Shown here: positions 1 through 6,441 of the stretch, one piece after another | How positions within the stretch are numbered: the first letter of the stretch is position 1 | Layout of the letters: each line of letters starts with the position of its first letter | NCBI GenBank assembly: GCA_027032855.1 | Contig: JALVLX010000143.1 | Span: forward strand, 1-10,486 | Length of the DNA: 10,486 nt | Source: Flavobacteriales bacterium | Lineage (GTDB): Bacteria; Bacteroidota; Bacteroidia; Flavobacteriales; Flavobacteriaceae | Direction of reading: 5' to 3' | Program-made: the position numbers and the translations under genes | The notes under the pieces: model-generated | Told to the model about the DNA's origin: nothing | The model's database searches: none | Seen by the model: the letters and a program-made list of their open reading frames with translations, nothing else

Positions 1-553
1 CATAGTAGCGACCGATAACAGAAGCCACTTTAACCGGTGTATCTTTGGTATAAGCTAAAATGTCTTTCAAAAAATCGATGCCGGAATGCGGATCGACATC
101 ACGACCGTCCATAAAAGCGTGAATGTAGGCAGGTACATCATATTTTTTTGCCATTTGTATCAAGGCTTTTAAATGGTCGATGTGTGAATGTACGCCACCA
201 TCGGAGAGTAATCCTAAAAAATGAACGGCTTTGCCATTTTGTTTGGCGTATTCAAATGCCTCTTTTAAGACTTGATTTTCAAAGAAACTGCCGTCTTTAA
301 TCGCTTTATTGATTTTGACCAAATCTTGATAGACAATACGACCGGCACCCAGATTCATGTGTCCTACTTCAGAGTTCCCCATTTGTCCGTCAGGCAATCC
401 GACATTTTCGCCGGAAGTATAGAGTTGGGCGTGAGGATAGTTTTGGATTAAGCTATCCATAAAAGGTGTATTTGCTTGTGCTATGGCGGAAACAGCCGGG
501 TTCTGTGTGATACCCCAACCGTCCAATATCATTAAGATTACTTTTTTACTCAT
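1..553 (-). CDS. gpmI: 2,3-bisphosphoglycerate-independent phosphoglycerate mutase, N-terminal part (cut by window edge)
   Basis: Interconverts 3-phosphoglycerate and 2-phosphoglycerate in glycolysis and gluconeogenesis, in the cytoplasm, as a metal-dependent enzyme of the alkaline phosphatase superfamily. About 184 residues are visible, starting at the ATG whose complement is 551-553; the family is usually about 510 residues, so the C-terminal two thirds lie outside the window. The start reads MSKKVILMILDGWG, with metal-ligand Asp11 in the LDGWG motif. GNSEVGHMNLGAGR (residues 59-72) contains the phosphorylated catalytic Ser61. SDGGVHSH (117-124), HAFMDGRDVDP (145-155) and IGRYY (180-184) are further family signatures. 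The gene diverges from the lipoprotein gene at 665 and has a clear Bacteroidetes-type -7 element just upstream. Identification rests on these motifs and is near certain. Confidence 0.97.
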   Translation of the reverse strand, partial: MSKKVILMILDGWGITQNPAVSAIAQANTPFMDSLIQNYPHAQLYTSGENVGLPDGQMGNSEVGHMNLGAGRIVYQDLVKINKAIKDGSFFENQVLKEAFEYAKQNGKAVHFLGLLSDGGVHSHIDHLKALIQMAKKYDVPAYIHAFMDGRDVDPHSGIDFLKDILAYTKDTPVKVASVIGRYY

Positions 554-571
554 CTTTTTTATTTTAGAGTG

Positions 572-606
572 CAAATTTAGACGATAATTGTTTAACTTGG
601 TGCAAA
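572..606 (-). promoter_or_regulatory. Probable gpmI promoter, Bacteroidetes type
   Basis: Read on the minus strand, TAAATTTG (complement of 572-579) matches the Bacteroidetes -7 consensus TAnnTTTG exactly. A TTTG (complement of 603-606) lies 23 nt upstream, at the long end of the accepted -33/-7 spacing. The -7 element ends 18 nt before the gpmI ATG, implying a short leader. Pattern match only. Confidence 0.5.
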
Positions 607-664
607 GTTTAAGTAAAAATGTAACAGATTTTATATAAACTCGTTATGATGAAAAAATAAGCGT

Positions 665-1393
665 ATGAAAAAACTGATAATTTTAATTTTACCATTGTTG
701 ATTTTGACGTCTTGTCAAGTTAGTGAAGAGATTTATTTTAATAAAGACGGTAGTGGTATTTATAATTTGAAAATGGATATGAATGGTATGGCAAAGATGA
801 TGAAGGGATTGGCTGAGAATGATAGTATCCAATATAAACGAGCCCCCGAAAAAAGTGATACGATTATTCTTTTTGCTGATATTTTGAAAATGAATAATGA
901 TAGTATTGTAAAATTGCCAAAAGAAGACCGGGAATTTTTAGAAAGTATGAAAGATGCTAAAATGCATATACATCTTGATGAAGCAAAAGATGAAATGTTT
1001 TTAAACTATGAAATTCCATTTAAGAAAATTGAGGATCTGACAAATATTGAAAAAAAATTTAATAAACTGAATTCTTATAACAATAAAGGCGTAAAGGGGA
1101 TGGGTAATGAAATGTTTCCGGGATACCAAATTTCGTACAAATTTAACAAGCGTGGTTTTCATAGAGTTGTTAAAAAGATAAAAGACGTTGAGAATAAACA
1201 AGTACTACAAGACACAAAAATGCTCAATATGATACAGTATGAAATTATTTACCATTTTCCATACAAAATAGACAATGTTTCTTACAAAGATGCTTTGATT
1301 GGTGCTGATGGTAAATCATTACACATCAAAGTGCCACTGGACAGTTTAATAAAAAATCCGAAAATGTTAGATTTTGAGGTAAAATTCAGGTGA
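665..1393 (+). CDS. Lipoprotein of unknown function, 242 aa
   Basis: I do not recognise a named family. The N-terminus is a type II signal peptide: Lys2-Lys3, a hydrophobic stretch, and the lipobox LTSC with lipidated Cys17. The mature protein should be anchored to a membrane from the periplasmic or outer face. It begins QVSEEIYFNKDGSGIYNL, a beta-strand-like opening of a kind I have seen in flavobacterial lipoproteins of unknown role. The rest is mixed charged and Lys-rich, with no Cys after Cys17, no further membrane segment and no catalytic motif I can name. It has its own transcription unit: gpmI diverges upstream and a strong hairpin lies 48 nt after the stop. I see no clear promoter in 554-664 for this strand. 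Length, signal peptide and codon use support a real gene; function is unknown. Confidence 0.85.
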   Translation: MKKLIILILPLLILTSCQVSEEIYFNKDGSGIYNLKMDMNGMAKMMKGLAENDSIQYKRAPEKSDTIILFADILKMNNDSIVKLPKEDREFLESMKDAKMHIHLDEAKDEMFLNYEIPFKKIEDLTNIEKKFNKLNSYNNKGVKGMGNEMFPGYQISYKFNKRGFHRVVKKIKDVENKQVLQDTKMLNMIQYEIIYHFPYKIDNVSYKDALIGADGKSLHIKVPLDSLIKNPKMLDFEVKFR

Positions 1394-1441
1394 TGTGATA
1401 TGTAAAATTTATTACTATTTTGTTTTATAAATATAGGATTA

Positions 1442-1468
1442 AGAGCCGTTTTTTGTCAAAACGGCTCT
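1442..1468 (+). terminator. Strong stem-loop, probable terminator of the lipoprotein gene
   Basis: An 11-bp perfect stem: AGAGCCGTTTT at 1442-1452 pairs with AAAACGGCTCT at 1458-1468 around the 5-nt loop TTGTC. The following bases are T-rich (ACTTTTAACTTTTAAC) but broken by AAC rather than a pure T run. Its place 48 nt after the stop at 1393 and before the pdxA promoter fits an intrinsic terminator. Confidence 0.7.
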
Positions 1469-1469
1469 A

Positions 1470-1497
1470 CTTTTAACTTTTAACTTTCAACTTTCTA
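1470..1497 (+). repeat. Four tandem copies of a 7-nt unit (CTTTTAA) upstream of pdxA
   Basis: Consecutive heptamers are CTTTTAA (1470-1476), CTTTTAA (1477-1483), CTTTCAA (1484-1490) and CTTTCTA (1491-1497): two exact copies, one with a single mismatch and one with two. The array lies between the hairpin at 1442-1468 and the pdxA -7 element at 1509-1516, so it covers the expected -33 region. Confidence 0.75.
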
Positions 1498-1516
1498 CCA
1501 AATTTCACTACTTTTG
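1485..1516 (+). promoter_or_regulatory. Probable pdxA promoter, Bacteroidetes type
   Basis: TACTTTTG at 1509-1516 matches TAnnTTTG exactly. A -33-like TTTC lies at 1485-1488, 20 nt upstream and inside the heptamer array. The -7 element ends 24 nt before the pdxA ATG at 1541, giving a leader of roughly 15-20 nt. No Shine-Dalgarno sequence is present, as is normal in this phylum. Confidence 0.55.
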
Positions 1517-1540
1517 TAAGCAATTAGATATTTTCCGGAT

Positions 1541-2611
1541 ATGAAAAATAAAAAAAATAAAATAAAAGTAGGAATTAGTGTCGGTGATTTAAACGGGATT
1601 GGTGCGGAAGTGATTTTGAAAACATTTAAAAACAATATGATGTTTGACTTTTGCACACCTATTGTTTTTGCATCGACCAAAGCACTTTCTTATCAAAAGA
1701 AACTGTTAAAGCTTAACATAGCTTTGCATGGTATCACAAATGTCGGTCAAGCTTTTCCCAACAAACTCAATGTATTGAATCTATGGCGTGAGCCGGTCCC
1801 TATGGATCCCGGAAAACCGACTGAAGAAATAGGCCGTTATGCGGTTGATTCGTTTCTCAAAGCCGTTGAAGCCTTAAAGAAAGGCGAAATTGATGTGTTG
1901 GTAACGGCACCTTTTAATAAGGAAACCATTCAAAGTGAGGTGTTTGAGTTTCCGGGACATACCGACTATTTGACGCAGGAATTAGAAGGTAAGGCATTGA
2001 TGTTTATGATTTCAGATGAATTAAAAGTCGGTTTGGTAACGGACCATTTGCCCTTAAAATATGTAGCGCAACAAGTTACCGGAGAGAAAATTATGGACAA
2101 AGTCAAAACGATGAACCAAAGCCTGAAGCAAGATTTTGGTATAGACAAACCAATGATTGCCGTGTTGGGGCTAAATCCGCATTGTGGTGACGGCGGTATC
2201 ATTGGAAAGGAAGAGGATGAGATAATACGTCCTGCTGTCAAATCATTGAAGGAAGCCGGCTATATGGTGTCCGGTCCTTATGCTGCGGATAGTTTTTTTG
2301 GTAGCAACAATTATAAAAAGTTTGATGCTGTTTTAGCCATGTATCATGATCAAGGTTTGATACCTTTTAAAACTTTGAGTTTTGGAAAAGGGGTCAATTA
2401 TACAGCCGGATTAGACAAAGTTCGCACTTCTCCCGACCATGGCACTGCTTATGAGATTGCAGGGAAAAATATGGCTGATCCAAGCTCTTTCAGGGAAGCG
2501 GTTTTTAAAGCAATTGATATATTTCGAAAGCGAAAAGAATACCGGGAACTGACAGAAAATATTTTGGAAGTGTCAAATAATGATAGCAAACGGAAACCTG
2601 CAAGAAAATAA
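1541..2611 (+). CDS. pdxA: 4-hydroxythreonine-4-phosphate dehydrogenase
   Basis: Oxidises 4-phosphohydroxy-L-threonine with NAD(P) in the DXP-dependent route to pyridoxal 5'-phosphate; cytoplasmic homodimer. At 356 residues it is somewhat longer than the E. coli enzyme (329). Family motifs appear in order: GDLNGIGAE (15-23), VTAPFNKE (121-128), PGHTDYL (138-144) with substrate-binding His140-Thr141, TDHLPL (167-172), LNPHCGDGG (211-219), AMYHDQGLIPFK (266-277) and TSPDHGTAYEIAG (296-308). His169, His214 and His269 keep the exact spacing (45 and 55) of the E. coli metal ligands His166, His211 and His266. The extra length is a Lys/Asn-rich N-terminus and a basic C-terminal tail. The promoter lies directly upstream. 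The gene converges on the minus-strand gene that ends at 2616, with only 4 nt between stop codons. Confidence 0.97.
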   Translation: MKNKKNKIKVGISVGDLNGIGAEVILKTFKNNMMFDFCTPIVFASTKALSYQKKLLKLNIALHGITNVGQAFPNKLNVLNLWREPVPMDPGKPTEEIGRYAVDSFLKAVEALKKGEIDVLVTAPFNKETIQSEVFEFPGHTDYLTQELEGKALMFMISDELKVGLVTDHLPLKYVAQQVTGEKIMDKVKTMNQSLKQDFGIDKPMIAVLGLNPHCGDGGIIGKEEDEIIRPAVKSLKEAGYMVSGPYAADSFFGSNNYKKFDAVLAMYHDQGLIPFKTLSFGKGVNYTAGLDKVRTSPDHGTAYEIAGKNMADPSSFREAVFKAIDIFRKRKEYRELTENILEVSNNDSKRKPARK

Positions 2612-2615
2612 ATTC

Positions 2616-3398
2616 TTACAAACTAAAATAATATTCCAGCAATTTTTGAACGTCTTCCGGTTTGCTCATTTTCAGATGTTGTGCTTTGATGTATTTTTTC
2701 AAAGTTTTGACAGCCCCAGGGTCATTGATAGCTTTTAAAACGGCTTTTTTATTTAAATGCACCGGCACAAAAGTTTTGTATTTATTTTTAATAAAGTAGG
2801 TGCTATAGGTTTTGAATTCAAAATCATCCGGACTATCCGAAAAAGCCATATCTTTTAAGTAATTCTTATTAATCTTTTTATAGATGCTTTTTAAAATGAA
2901 AGCATCTTTGGGTTGAAGGCTAAAATATTCAAAAAATTTCGTTTTCGGTTTTTTTATAAAACGTCCGGGAGATACTTGCACGAAGCGCATCGTCTTCTTT
3001 TCATCACTTATCAAGGCAATGGCAATTAGATTTTGTCTGGTCAAAGCAATCACAGGAAAATCTTTGGAAGCAATATCGTTAAATTCCGGTGTGTAATGTT
3101 CCAAATAAATCAAAAACAAGTCATCTAAAGCATCATAATTGACATTTGGAATGGTATATAATTTACCATCGTTAAATAGGACTTCTGCTTTTGCCCATTT
3201 TGGTAATAACAATGGAGAACCGATATGATTTTTTATATGCAAATTGTCATCAACTATTATATCATCTTCTGCAAATAATTGTTTAGGCCGTAATTTTTGA
3301 TACAGACTAGTCATTGTGTCAACACCAAACGGAAAAACTTGTTGAGAAAACATTGCGTTTCCAACCAATAAACTAAGCAAAACTAAAATCTGTTTCAT
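2616..3398 (-). CDS. Secreted protein of unknown function, 260 aa, downstream of the FadL-type porin
   Basis: I do not recognise a named family. A type I signal peptide is visible (Lys3, hydrophobic core ILVLLSLLVGNAM, likely cleavage around FSQ-Q near residue 19), with no lipobox Cys, so the product is probably periplasmic or outer-membrane associated. The mature part has no Cys. Its central region alternates hydrophobic and polar residues as in beta structure (ALTRQNLIAIALISDEKK). The Lys-rich C-terminus (KKYIKAQHLKMSKPEDVQKL, then a short tail) looks like one or two amphipathic helices. It starts 12 nt after the stop of the FadL/OmpP1-type gene, so the two are almost certainly co-transcribed and may act together. 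It ends 4 nt from the convergent pdxA stop, with no strong hairpin between. Real gene with high confidence; function unknown. Confidence 0.85.
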   Translation of the reverse strand: MKQILVLLSLLVGNAMFSQQVFPFGVDTMTSLYQKLRPKQLFAEDDIIVDDNLHIKNHIGSPLLLPKWAKAEVLFNDGKLYTIPNVNYDALDDLFLIYLEHYTPEFNDIASKDFPVIALTRQNLIAIALISDEKKTMRFVQVSPGRFIKKPKTKFFEYFSLQPKDAFILKSIYKKINKNYLKDMAFSDSPDDFEFKTYSTYFIKNKYKTFVPVHLNKKAVLKAINDPGAVKTLKKYIKAQHLKMSKPEDVQKLLEYYFSL

Positions 3399-3410
3399 AA
3401 AAACAAGTTT

Positions 3411-4940
3411 TTAAAAATTATAACGAATACCCAGCAAATATTTATTAAGTGTGCCGTTTGCAGTTGCATTGTCCGGTAAAGTTAATACATTTTTAGAAAC
3501 TTGACTTGAGCGGTTAATATAAGCGACATCTAATGAGAAAGCACCGAAATTGTAACCAACGCCTGCAGAAAAACCTCTGTATGCGTATAAATCAGCATTA
3601 TTTTTAACGGGAGAAGTTGACATATATGCCCCTCCTCTTAAAAATAATTTGTCTAATTTGATTTCGGCGCCGGCATTAATTTTATGTACCGGTTGCATGC
3701 TTTCTGAAATCTCATCATTCACATTGTCAAAATAAGAAGTGTCAGTATCTGCATCAATTTCTTTAAAGTGTAAATTAGAAATATTTTGATAGGTGTAATC
3801 TGCAGACAAGACAAACATTTTATTAATAACAGCTGAGCTTCCGACTATAAATTTGGAAGGTGTGATAATTCTGTAAGGCGCAAAATTGTTTTCTATACCG
3901 GGTTTGATAAGATAGGTATTGCCATTTTTTGTTTCAGTATAAATGGATTGTTTCATATACTCATTGATTTCAAGCCATTCCGGTGAGTGGTAGGCTAAAC
4001 TGAGCTTAAAGCCGGGCGCAACTTTATAGATAGCGCCTAATTTGATTCCAAAACCACTTCCTTCAACTCGCAAAGCGTTTTGTAATTTTAATAATTGTAA
4101 ATTTGATGAGGCGTCGTAGTTATCTTCTGTAATAGAATTGTGTTCAACATAGTCAATGCCGTATGTTGTCAATCCAAAACCTAATTGCAATTTATTTTGA
4201 TAAGTTCCGGCAATTGAAAAATCAAGGTGAACTTTACTGCCTTTTGAGGCAATTTTGTTAAAATGTCTGACTTTGTTGTAAGTAGCATTAGACACATATT
4301 GCGCATTATTGCTGTCGTTAGGGTCAACGGCATTGAAAACATAAGCCTGATAACCTAAATAAGCTTGTTGAGCACCGTAATCATAATTTTCGCCCAACCA
4401 TTGGTAATCGGAAGCGTAATCGTCAACAATTTCAAGGTCGGATAACGGAATACCGTTGGCATTATCAACAAAATAGGTAGTAGCTGAATTGCCATTTTGA
4501 TTGATACCGTCTATTTTGAAGGTGTTGCCATATTCTACATCTTTGTTATAATTAACCGTGAGAGCAATTTTGTTCCAGTCACTAACATCAGATTTATAAA
4601 CCCATGCAATCCCCATTTGATCCAAGCCGACAAATCTGTCGTCAATGGAAGTGTAATTAGCTTGTTTTGATTGATCAAAATAATTGGATTTGTTTTGGGT
4701 ATCGTAGAACAGGGAAAAAGTCCCGCTTATTCTGTTGGTTGTAAAAGTAGTGGCGCCTGCCGGATTAAGGCTGACGGCACTTAAGTCGCCACCTAATGAA
4801 CTAAATGCACCGGACATACCGGTAAAACGTGCCGATCCGGTTAAGTTGTCATTTTGATAACGCCATGCGTCTTCAAAAGTTTGTGCTTTAACTGAAAATG
4901 TAAGGCTGAAAATAATGAGAGTTATATATAAATGTTTCAT
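3411..4940 (-). CDS. OmpP1/FadL/TodX-family outer-membrane transport protein, 509 aa
   Basis: A predicted outer-membrane beta-barrel. The characterised family member, E. coli FadL, imports long-chain fatty acids; relatives import other hydrophobic compounds, and the substrate cannot be read from this sequence. A type I signal peptide ends at KAQ (residue 20). The mature start carries the family hallmark: GSARFTGMSGAFSSLGGDLS followed by AVSLNPAGATTF, which contains the NPA signature near residues 58-60. The rest alternates aromatic and polar residues in strand-length runs (for example LQLGFGLTTYGIDYV and LSLAYHSPEWLEI). The protein ends GIRYNF, with the terminal Phe typical of barrels inserted by the BAM machinery. 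Length is slightly above E. coli FadL (about 446 including signal). It sits between the Tyr/Arg-rich lipoprotein gene upstream and the 260-residue secreted protein gene downstream. Confidence 0.93.
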   Translation of the reverse strand: MKHLYITLIIFSLTFSVKAQTFEDAWRYQNDNLTGSARFTGMSGAFSSLGGDLSAVSLNPAGATTFTTNRISGTFSLFYDTQNKSNYFDQSKQANYTSIDDRFVGLDQMGIAWVYKSDVSDWNKIALTVNYNKDVEYGNTFKIDGINQNGNSATTYFVDNANGIPLSDLEIVDDYASDYQWLGENYDYGAQQAYLGYQAYVFNAVDPNDSNNAQYVSNATYNKVRHFNKIASKGSKVHLDFSIAGTYQNKLQLGFGLTTYGIDYVEHNSITEDNYDASSNLQLLKLQNALRVEGSGFGIKLGAIYKVAPGFKLSLAYHSPEWLEINEYMKQSIYTETKNGNTYLIKPGIENNFAPYRIITPSKFIVGSSAVINKMFVLSADYTYQNISNLHFKEIDADTDTSYFDNVNDEISESMQPVHKINAGAEIKLDKLFLRGGAYMSTSPVKNNADLYAYRGFSAGVGYNFGAFSLDVAYINRSSQVSKNVLTLPDNATANGTLNKYLLGIRYNF

Positions 4941-4986
4941 ATTTAGTTTTTTTAAGATAAATTTGTTTTTATTTCTGTATTTTTCA

Positions 4987-5009
4987 ACAAACGCCCTTGC
5001 GGGCGTTGT
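4987..5009 (-). terminator. GC-rich hairpin between the Tyr/Arg-rich lipoprotein gene and the FadL-type gene
   Basis: AACGCCC at 4990-4996 pairs with GGGCGTT at 5001-5007 around a 4-nt loop; read on the minus strand the loop is GCAA, a GNRA-type tetraloop. Two more pairs (4987-5009 and 4988-5008) form if A4989 bulges. On the minus strand the stem is followed by TTG then AAAAATAC, so the U-tract is weak. It could terminate or attenuate transcription from the lipoprotein gene or stabilise an mRNA end. It stands out in otherwise AT-rich DNA. Confidence 0.5.
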
Positions 5010-5030
5010 AAAAAAATTATATTAAAATGT

Positions 5031-6389
5031 TTAACGTCTTCGTCCGGAACGGGAAGAGCGACTGCTGGAAGAACTTCTGCTTGACGAGTATGATGATCGC
5101 CCCGAAGAATAACTTCTTGAAGGTCGTGAGTAAGAAGAGCTTGAATGGCTTCTTGAACTTCTGTGCGTGCTTCTATTGTTTCTTGACGATGATGTGCTAC
5201 GGTGTCTGCCAGATGAAGCACTACGTCGATATGTACGACTTCTTTTAGACGTGCGTCTGTCTGATCGGGTTGTATAATGGTTGCTTCGTGAGGTGTGAGA
5301 ACTACCGCGTTCGTAGCGTGTCGTTTTATGAGTTGCAGGTGTTTGTCGTGAATAGTGGTTTGAGCGACTGTTTCTACTACTACCGGTGCCTCTTTGGTTT
5401 CTGTCCACTCTGTTAGTTCTGTTATCTCTACTGATATGCGTGTTGCTACTGTTTCCTCTACCTCTTTGGGTTCTATCAACTCTGTTAGTGCTGTTGTCTC
5501 TACTGATATTATGAGTGTTTCTACCTGTTCTGTCCACTCTGCCGGTTGTATGGTTGTTACGTCCGGTTCTGCCGGAATTCAAGCCGTTACGCGAAACTCT
5601 GCCGTTGTGAGTTGTACGTCGTGAAGCTAATGAGTTTCTTCTGTTGAAACGTCTGTAATAATTTCGTCTGCCTCGTACGTATGCTCTGCGTCTGTGTCGG
5701 AAATAGTAATTGTTGTAAACAGGTCCGTAGTAGTAATTGTTATATCCGTAGTAACCATATCCTCCGTAGTAGCTGTAATAACTCGGATAGTATCCCCAAT
5801 AAGAATACGGGTCATAGTAGTATGGATCATACCAACCGTAATCCCAATTGAAGAATACACCGGCGCCAACATAAATGTGTAAGCCACTCCAGTAAGGATG
5901 ATGGTAATAGTAAGGTCTGTAATGCCAACCATGGTAATAATACGGATCGTAGTAGTAATTGTGGATATAGACTTCTTTTTCGGTTACATAGTAATCATTA
6001 TCGTCATCATTATAATTATTGTTCGAGTTATTGTAATTATTTTCCGAGTTCGAGTTGTCATAATAATAATCATCGTCACCGGTTACAATATCGTCTTCGG
6101 CAATTTCACTGTACAATTGTGCTTTGTTATCAAAATATTCTTGATAAAAACTATTCGAATTGGAAGTGTTTTCAGTTTTTTTAGTCTGCTTTTCTTTAAC
6201 AACAACAGTTTCTTTTTCAACTACCTTAGTTGCAGGTTGTTTGTTGGTTACGGTATAACCCGGCGAGTCATCGTAAATGCCGTCCGAGGCTGATACATTA
6301 TAATAACTGTCACATGAAGACAGGCATAATATCATTGCCGGTAGCAAAAGTCCGGAGTAGAAATATCGATAAATGGCAGTTGATTTCAT
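5031..6389 (-). CDS. Low-complexity lipoprotein: acidic/Asn-rich, then Tyr-rich, then Arg/Ser-rich, 452 aa
   Basis: Function unknown. The N-terminal 26 residues form a type II signal peptide ending in the lipobox LSSC (Cys26), so the protein should be membrane-anchored and possibly surface exposed. Residues 50-75 are Lys/Val/Glu-rich. Residues 98-133 are acidic and Asn-rich (GDDDYYYDNSNSENNYNNSN). Residues 140-230 are dominated by Tyr with Gly, Pro, His and Trp (DPYYYDPYSYWGYYPSYYS). From about 231 to the end the chain is strongly basic: first RHRRRAYVRGRR, then a 24-residue tandem repeat at 295-342, then Arg/Ser runs to the terminal SGRRR. I know similar Tyr- and Arg-rich proteins next to FadL-type and proS genes in flavobacteria, usually annotated as hypothetical. 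The start is set by the signal peptide. Overlapping frames on both strands in this region are composition artefacts. Confidence 0.82.
   Translation of the reverse strand: MKSTAIYRYFYSGLLLPAMILCLSSCDSYYNVSASDGIYDDSPGYTVTNKQPATKVVEKETVVVKEKQTKKTENTSNSNSFYQEYFDNKAQLYSEIAEDDIVTGDDDYYYDNSNSENNYNNSNNNYNDDDNDYYVTEKEVYIHNYYYDPYYYHGWHYRPYYYHHPYWSGLHIYVGAGVFFNWDYGWYDPYYYDPYSYWGYYPSYYSYYGGYGYYGYNNYYYGPVYNNYYFRHRRRAYVRGRRNYYRRFNRRNSLASRRTTHNGRVSRNGLNSGRTGRNNHTTGRVDRTGRNTHNISRDNSTNRVDRTQRGRGNSSNTHISRDNRTNRVDRNQRGTGSSRNSRSNHYSRQTPATHKTTRYERGSSHTSRSNHYTTRSDRRTSKRSRTYRRSASSGRHRSTSSSRNNRSTHRSSRSHSSSSYSRPSRSYSSGRSSYSSSRSSSSSRSSRSGRRR
5364..5507 (-). repeat. Two tandem 72-bp units inside the Arg-rich domain
   Basis: On the plus strand, TCTGTCCACTCTGTTAG at 5400 recurs 72 nt later, at 5472, as TCTATCAACTCTGTTAG, and the similarity continues through CTCTACTGATAT in both. 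In protein terms ISRDNSTNRVDRTQRGRGN... (from residue 295) is followed by ISRDNRTNRVDRNQRGTGS... (from residue 319), two units of 24 residues. A degenerate earlier copy (GRVDRTGRNTHN, from residue 283) extends the similarity to about 5543. Confidence 0.8.
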
Positions 6390-6409
6390 AAAACAAAATT
6401 TTTAAATGT

Positions 6410-6441
6410 TAAATTTAATAAAAATAATTAGCTTTGCAAAA
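6410..6441 (-). promoter_or_regulatory. Possible promoter of the Tyr/Arg-rich lipoprotein gene
   Basis: On the minus strand, TTTG (complement of 6438-6441) lies 20 nt before TAAATTTA (complement of 6410-6417), which matches the -7 consensus TAnnTTTG at all but the last base. It ends 20 nt before the ATG complement at 6389. It overlaps the proS -7 candidate on the other strand. Confidence 0.4.
6430..6437 (+). promoter_or_regulatory. Possible -7 element of the proS promoter
   Basis: TAGCTTTG matches TAnnTTTG exactly and lies 65 nt before the proS ATG at 6503. No convincing TTTG is seen at the expected -33 distance (around 6406-6412). If it is used, the leader would be about 55-60 nt and would carry the stem at 6441-6466. 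Confidence 0.35.

Noticed and set aside
554..664. Promoter for the lipoprotein gene at 665
   Set aside because: No TAnnTTTG match on the plus strand; TAACTTGG at 593-600 has two mismatches, so nothing was called.
1966..2241. Minus-strand 91-codon frame inside pdxA
   Set aside because: Fully antisense to conserved catalytic motifs of pdxA.
2602..2617. AAGAA/TTCTT inverted repeat as a terminator between the convergent genes
   Set aside because: Five A/T-dominated pairs with a 6-nt loop would be too unstable, and the stem overlaps both stop codons.
4952..5479. Minus-strand frame of 175 codons overlapping the Arg/Ser-rich tail
   Set aside because: It is an alternative frame of the low-complexity repeat, with no signal peptide or family motif. 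The longer frame has a lipobox and extends across the whole region.
5364..5564. Possible CRISPR-like array because of repeated blocks
   Set aside because: The repeats are adjacent, in frame, 72 bp long and code for a protein repeat, with no spacer-repeat alternation.
5394..5624. Plus-strand Ser/Val-rich frame opposite the 72-bp repeats
   Set aside because: Composition shadow of the Arg/Ser/Asn codons on the other strand; no start context or motif.
5898..6293. Plus-strand open frame of 131 codons that looks like a very hydrophobic Ile/Val-rich membrane protein
   Set aside because: It is antisense to the Tyr/Asn/Asp-rich region of the lipoprotein. Complements of TAY, AAY and GAY codons read as Ile, Val or Met in that frame, so the hydrophobicity is an artefact.
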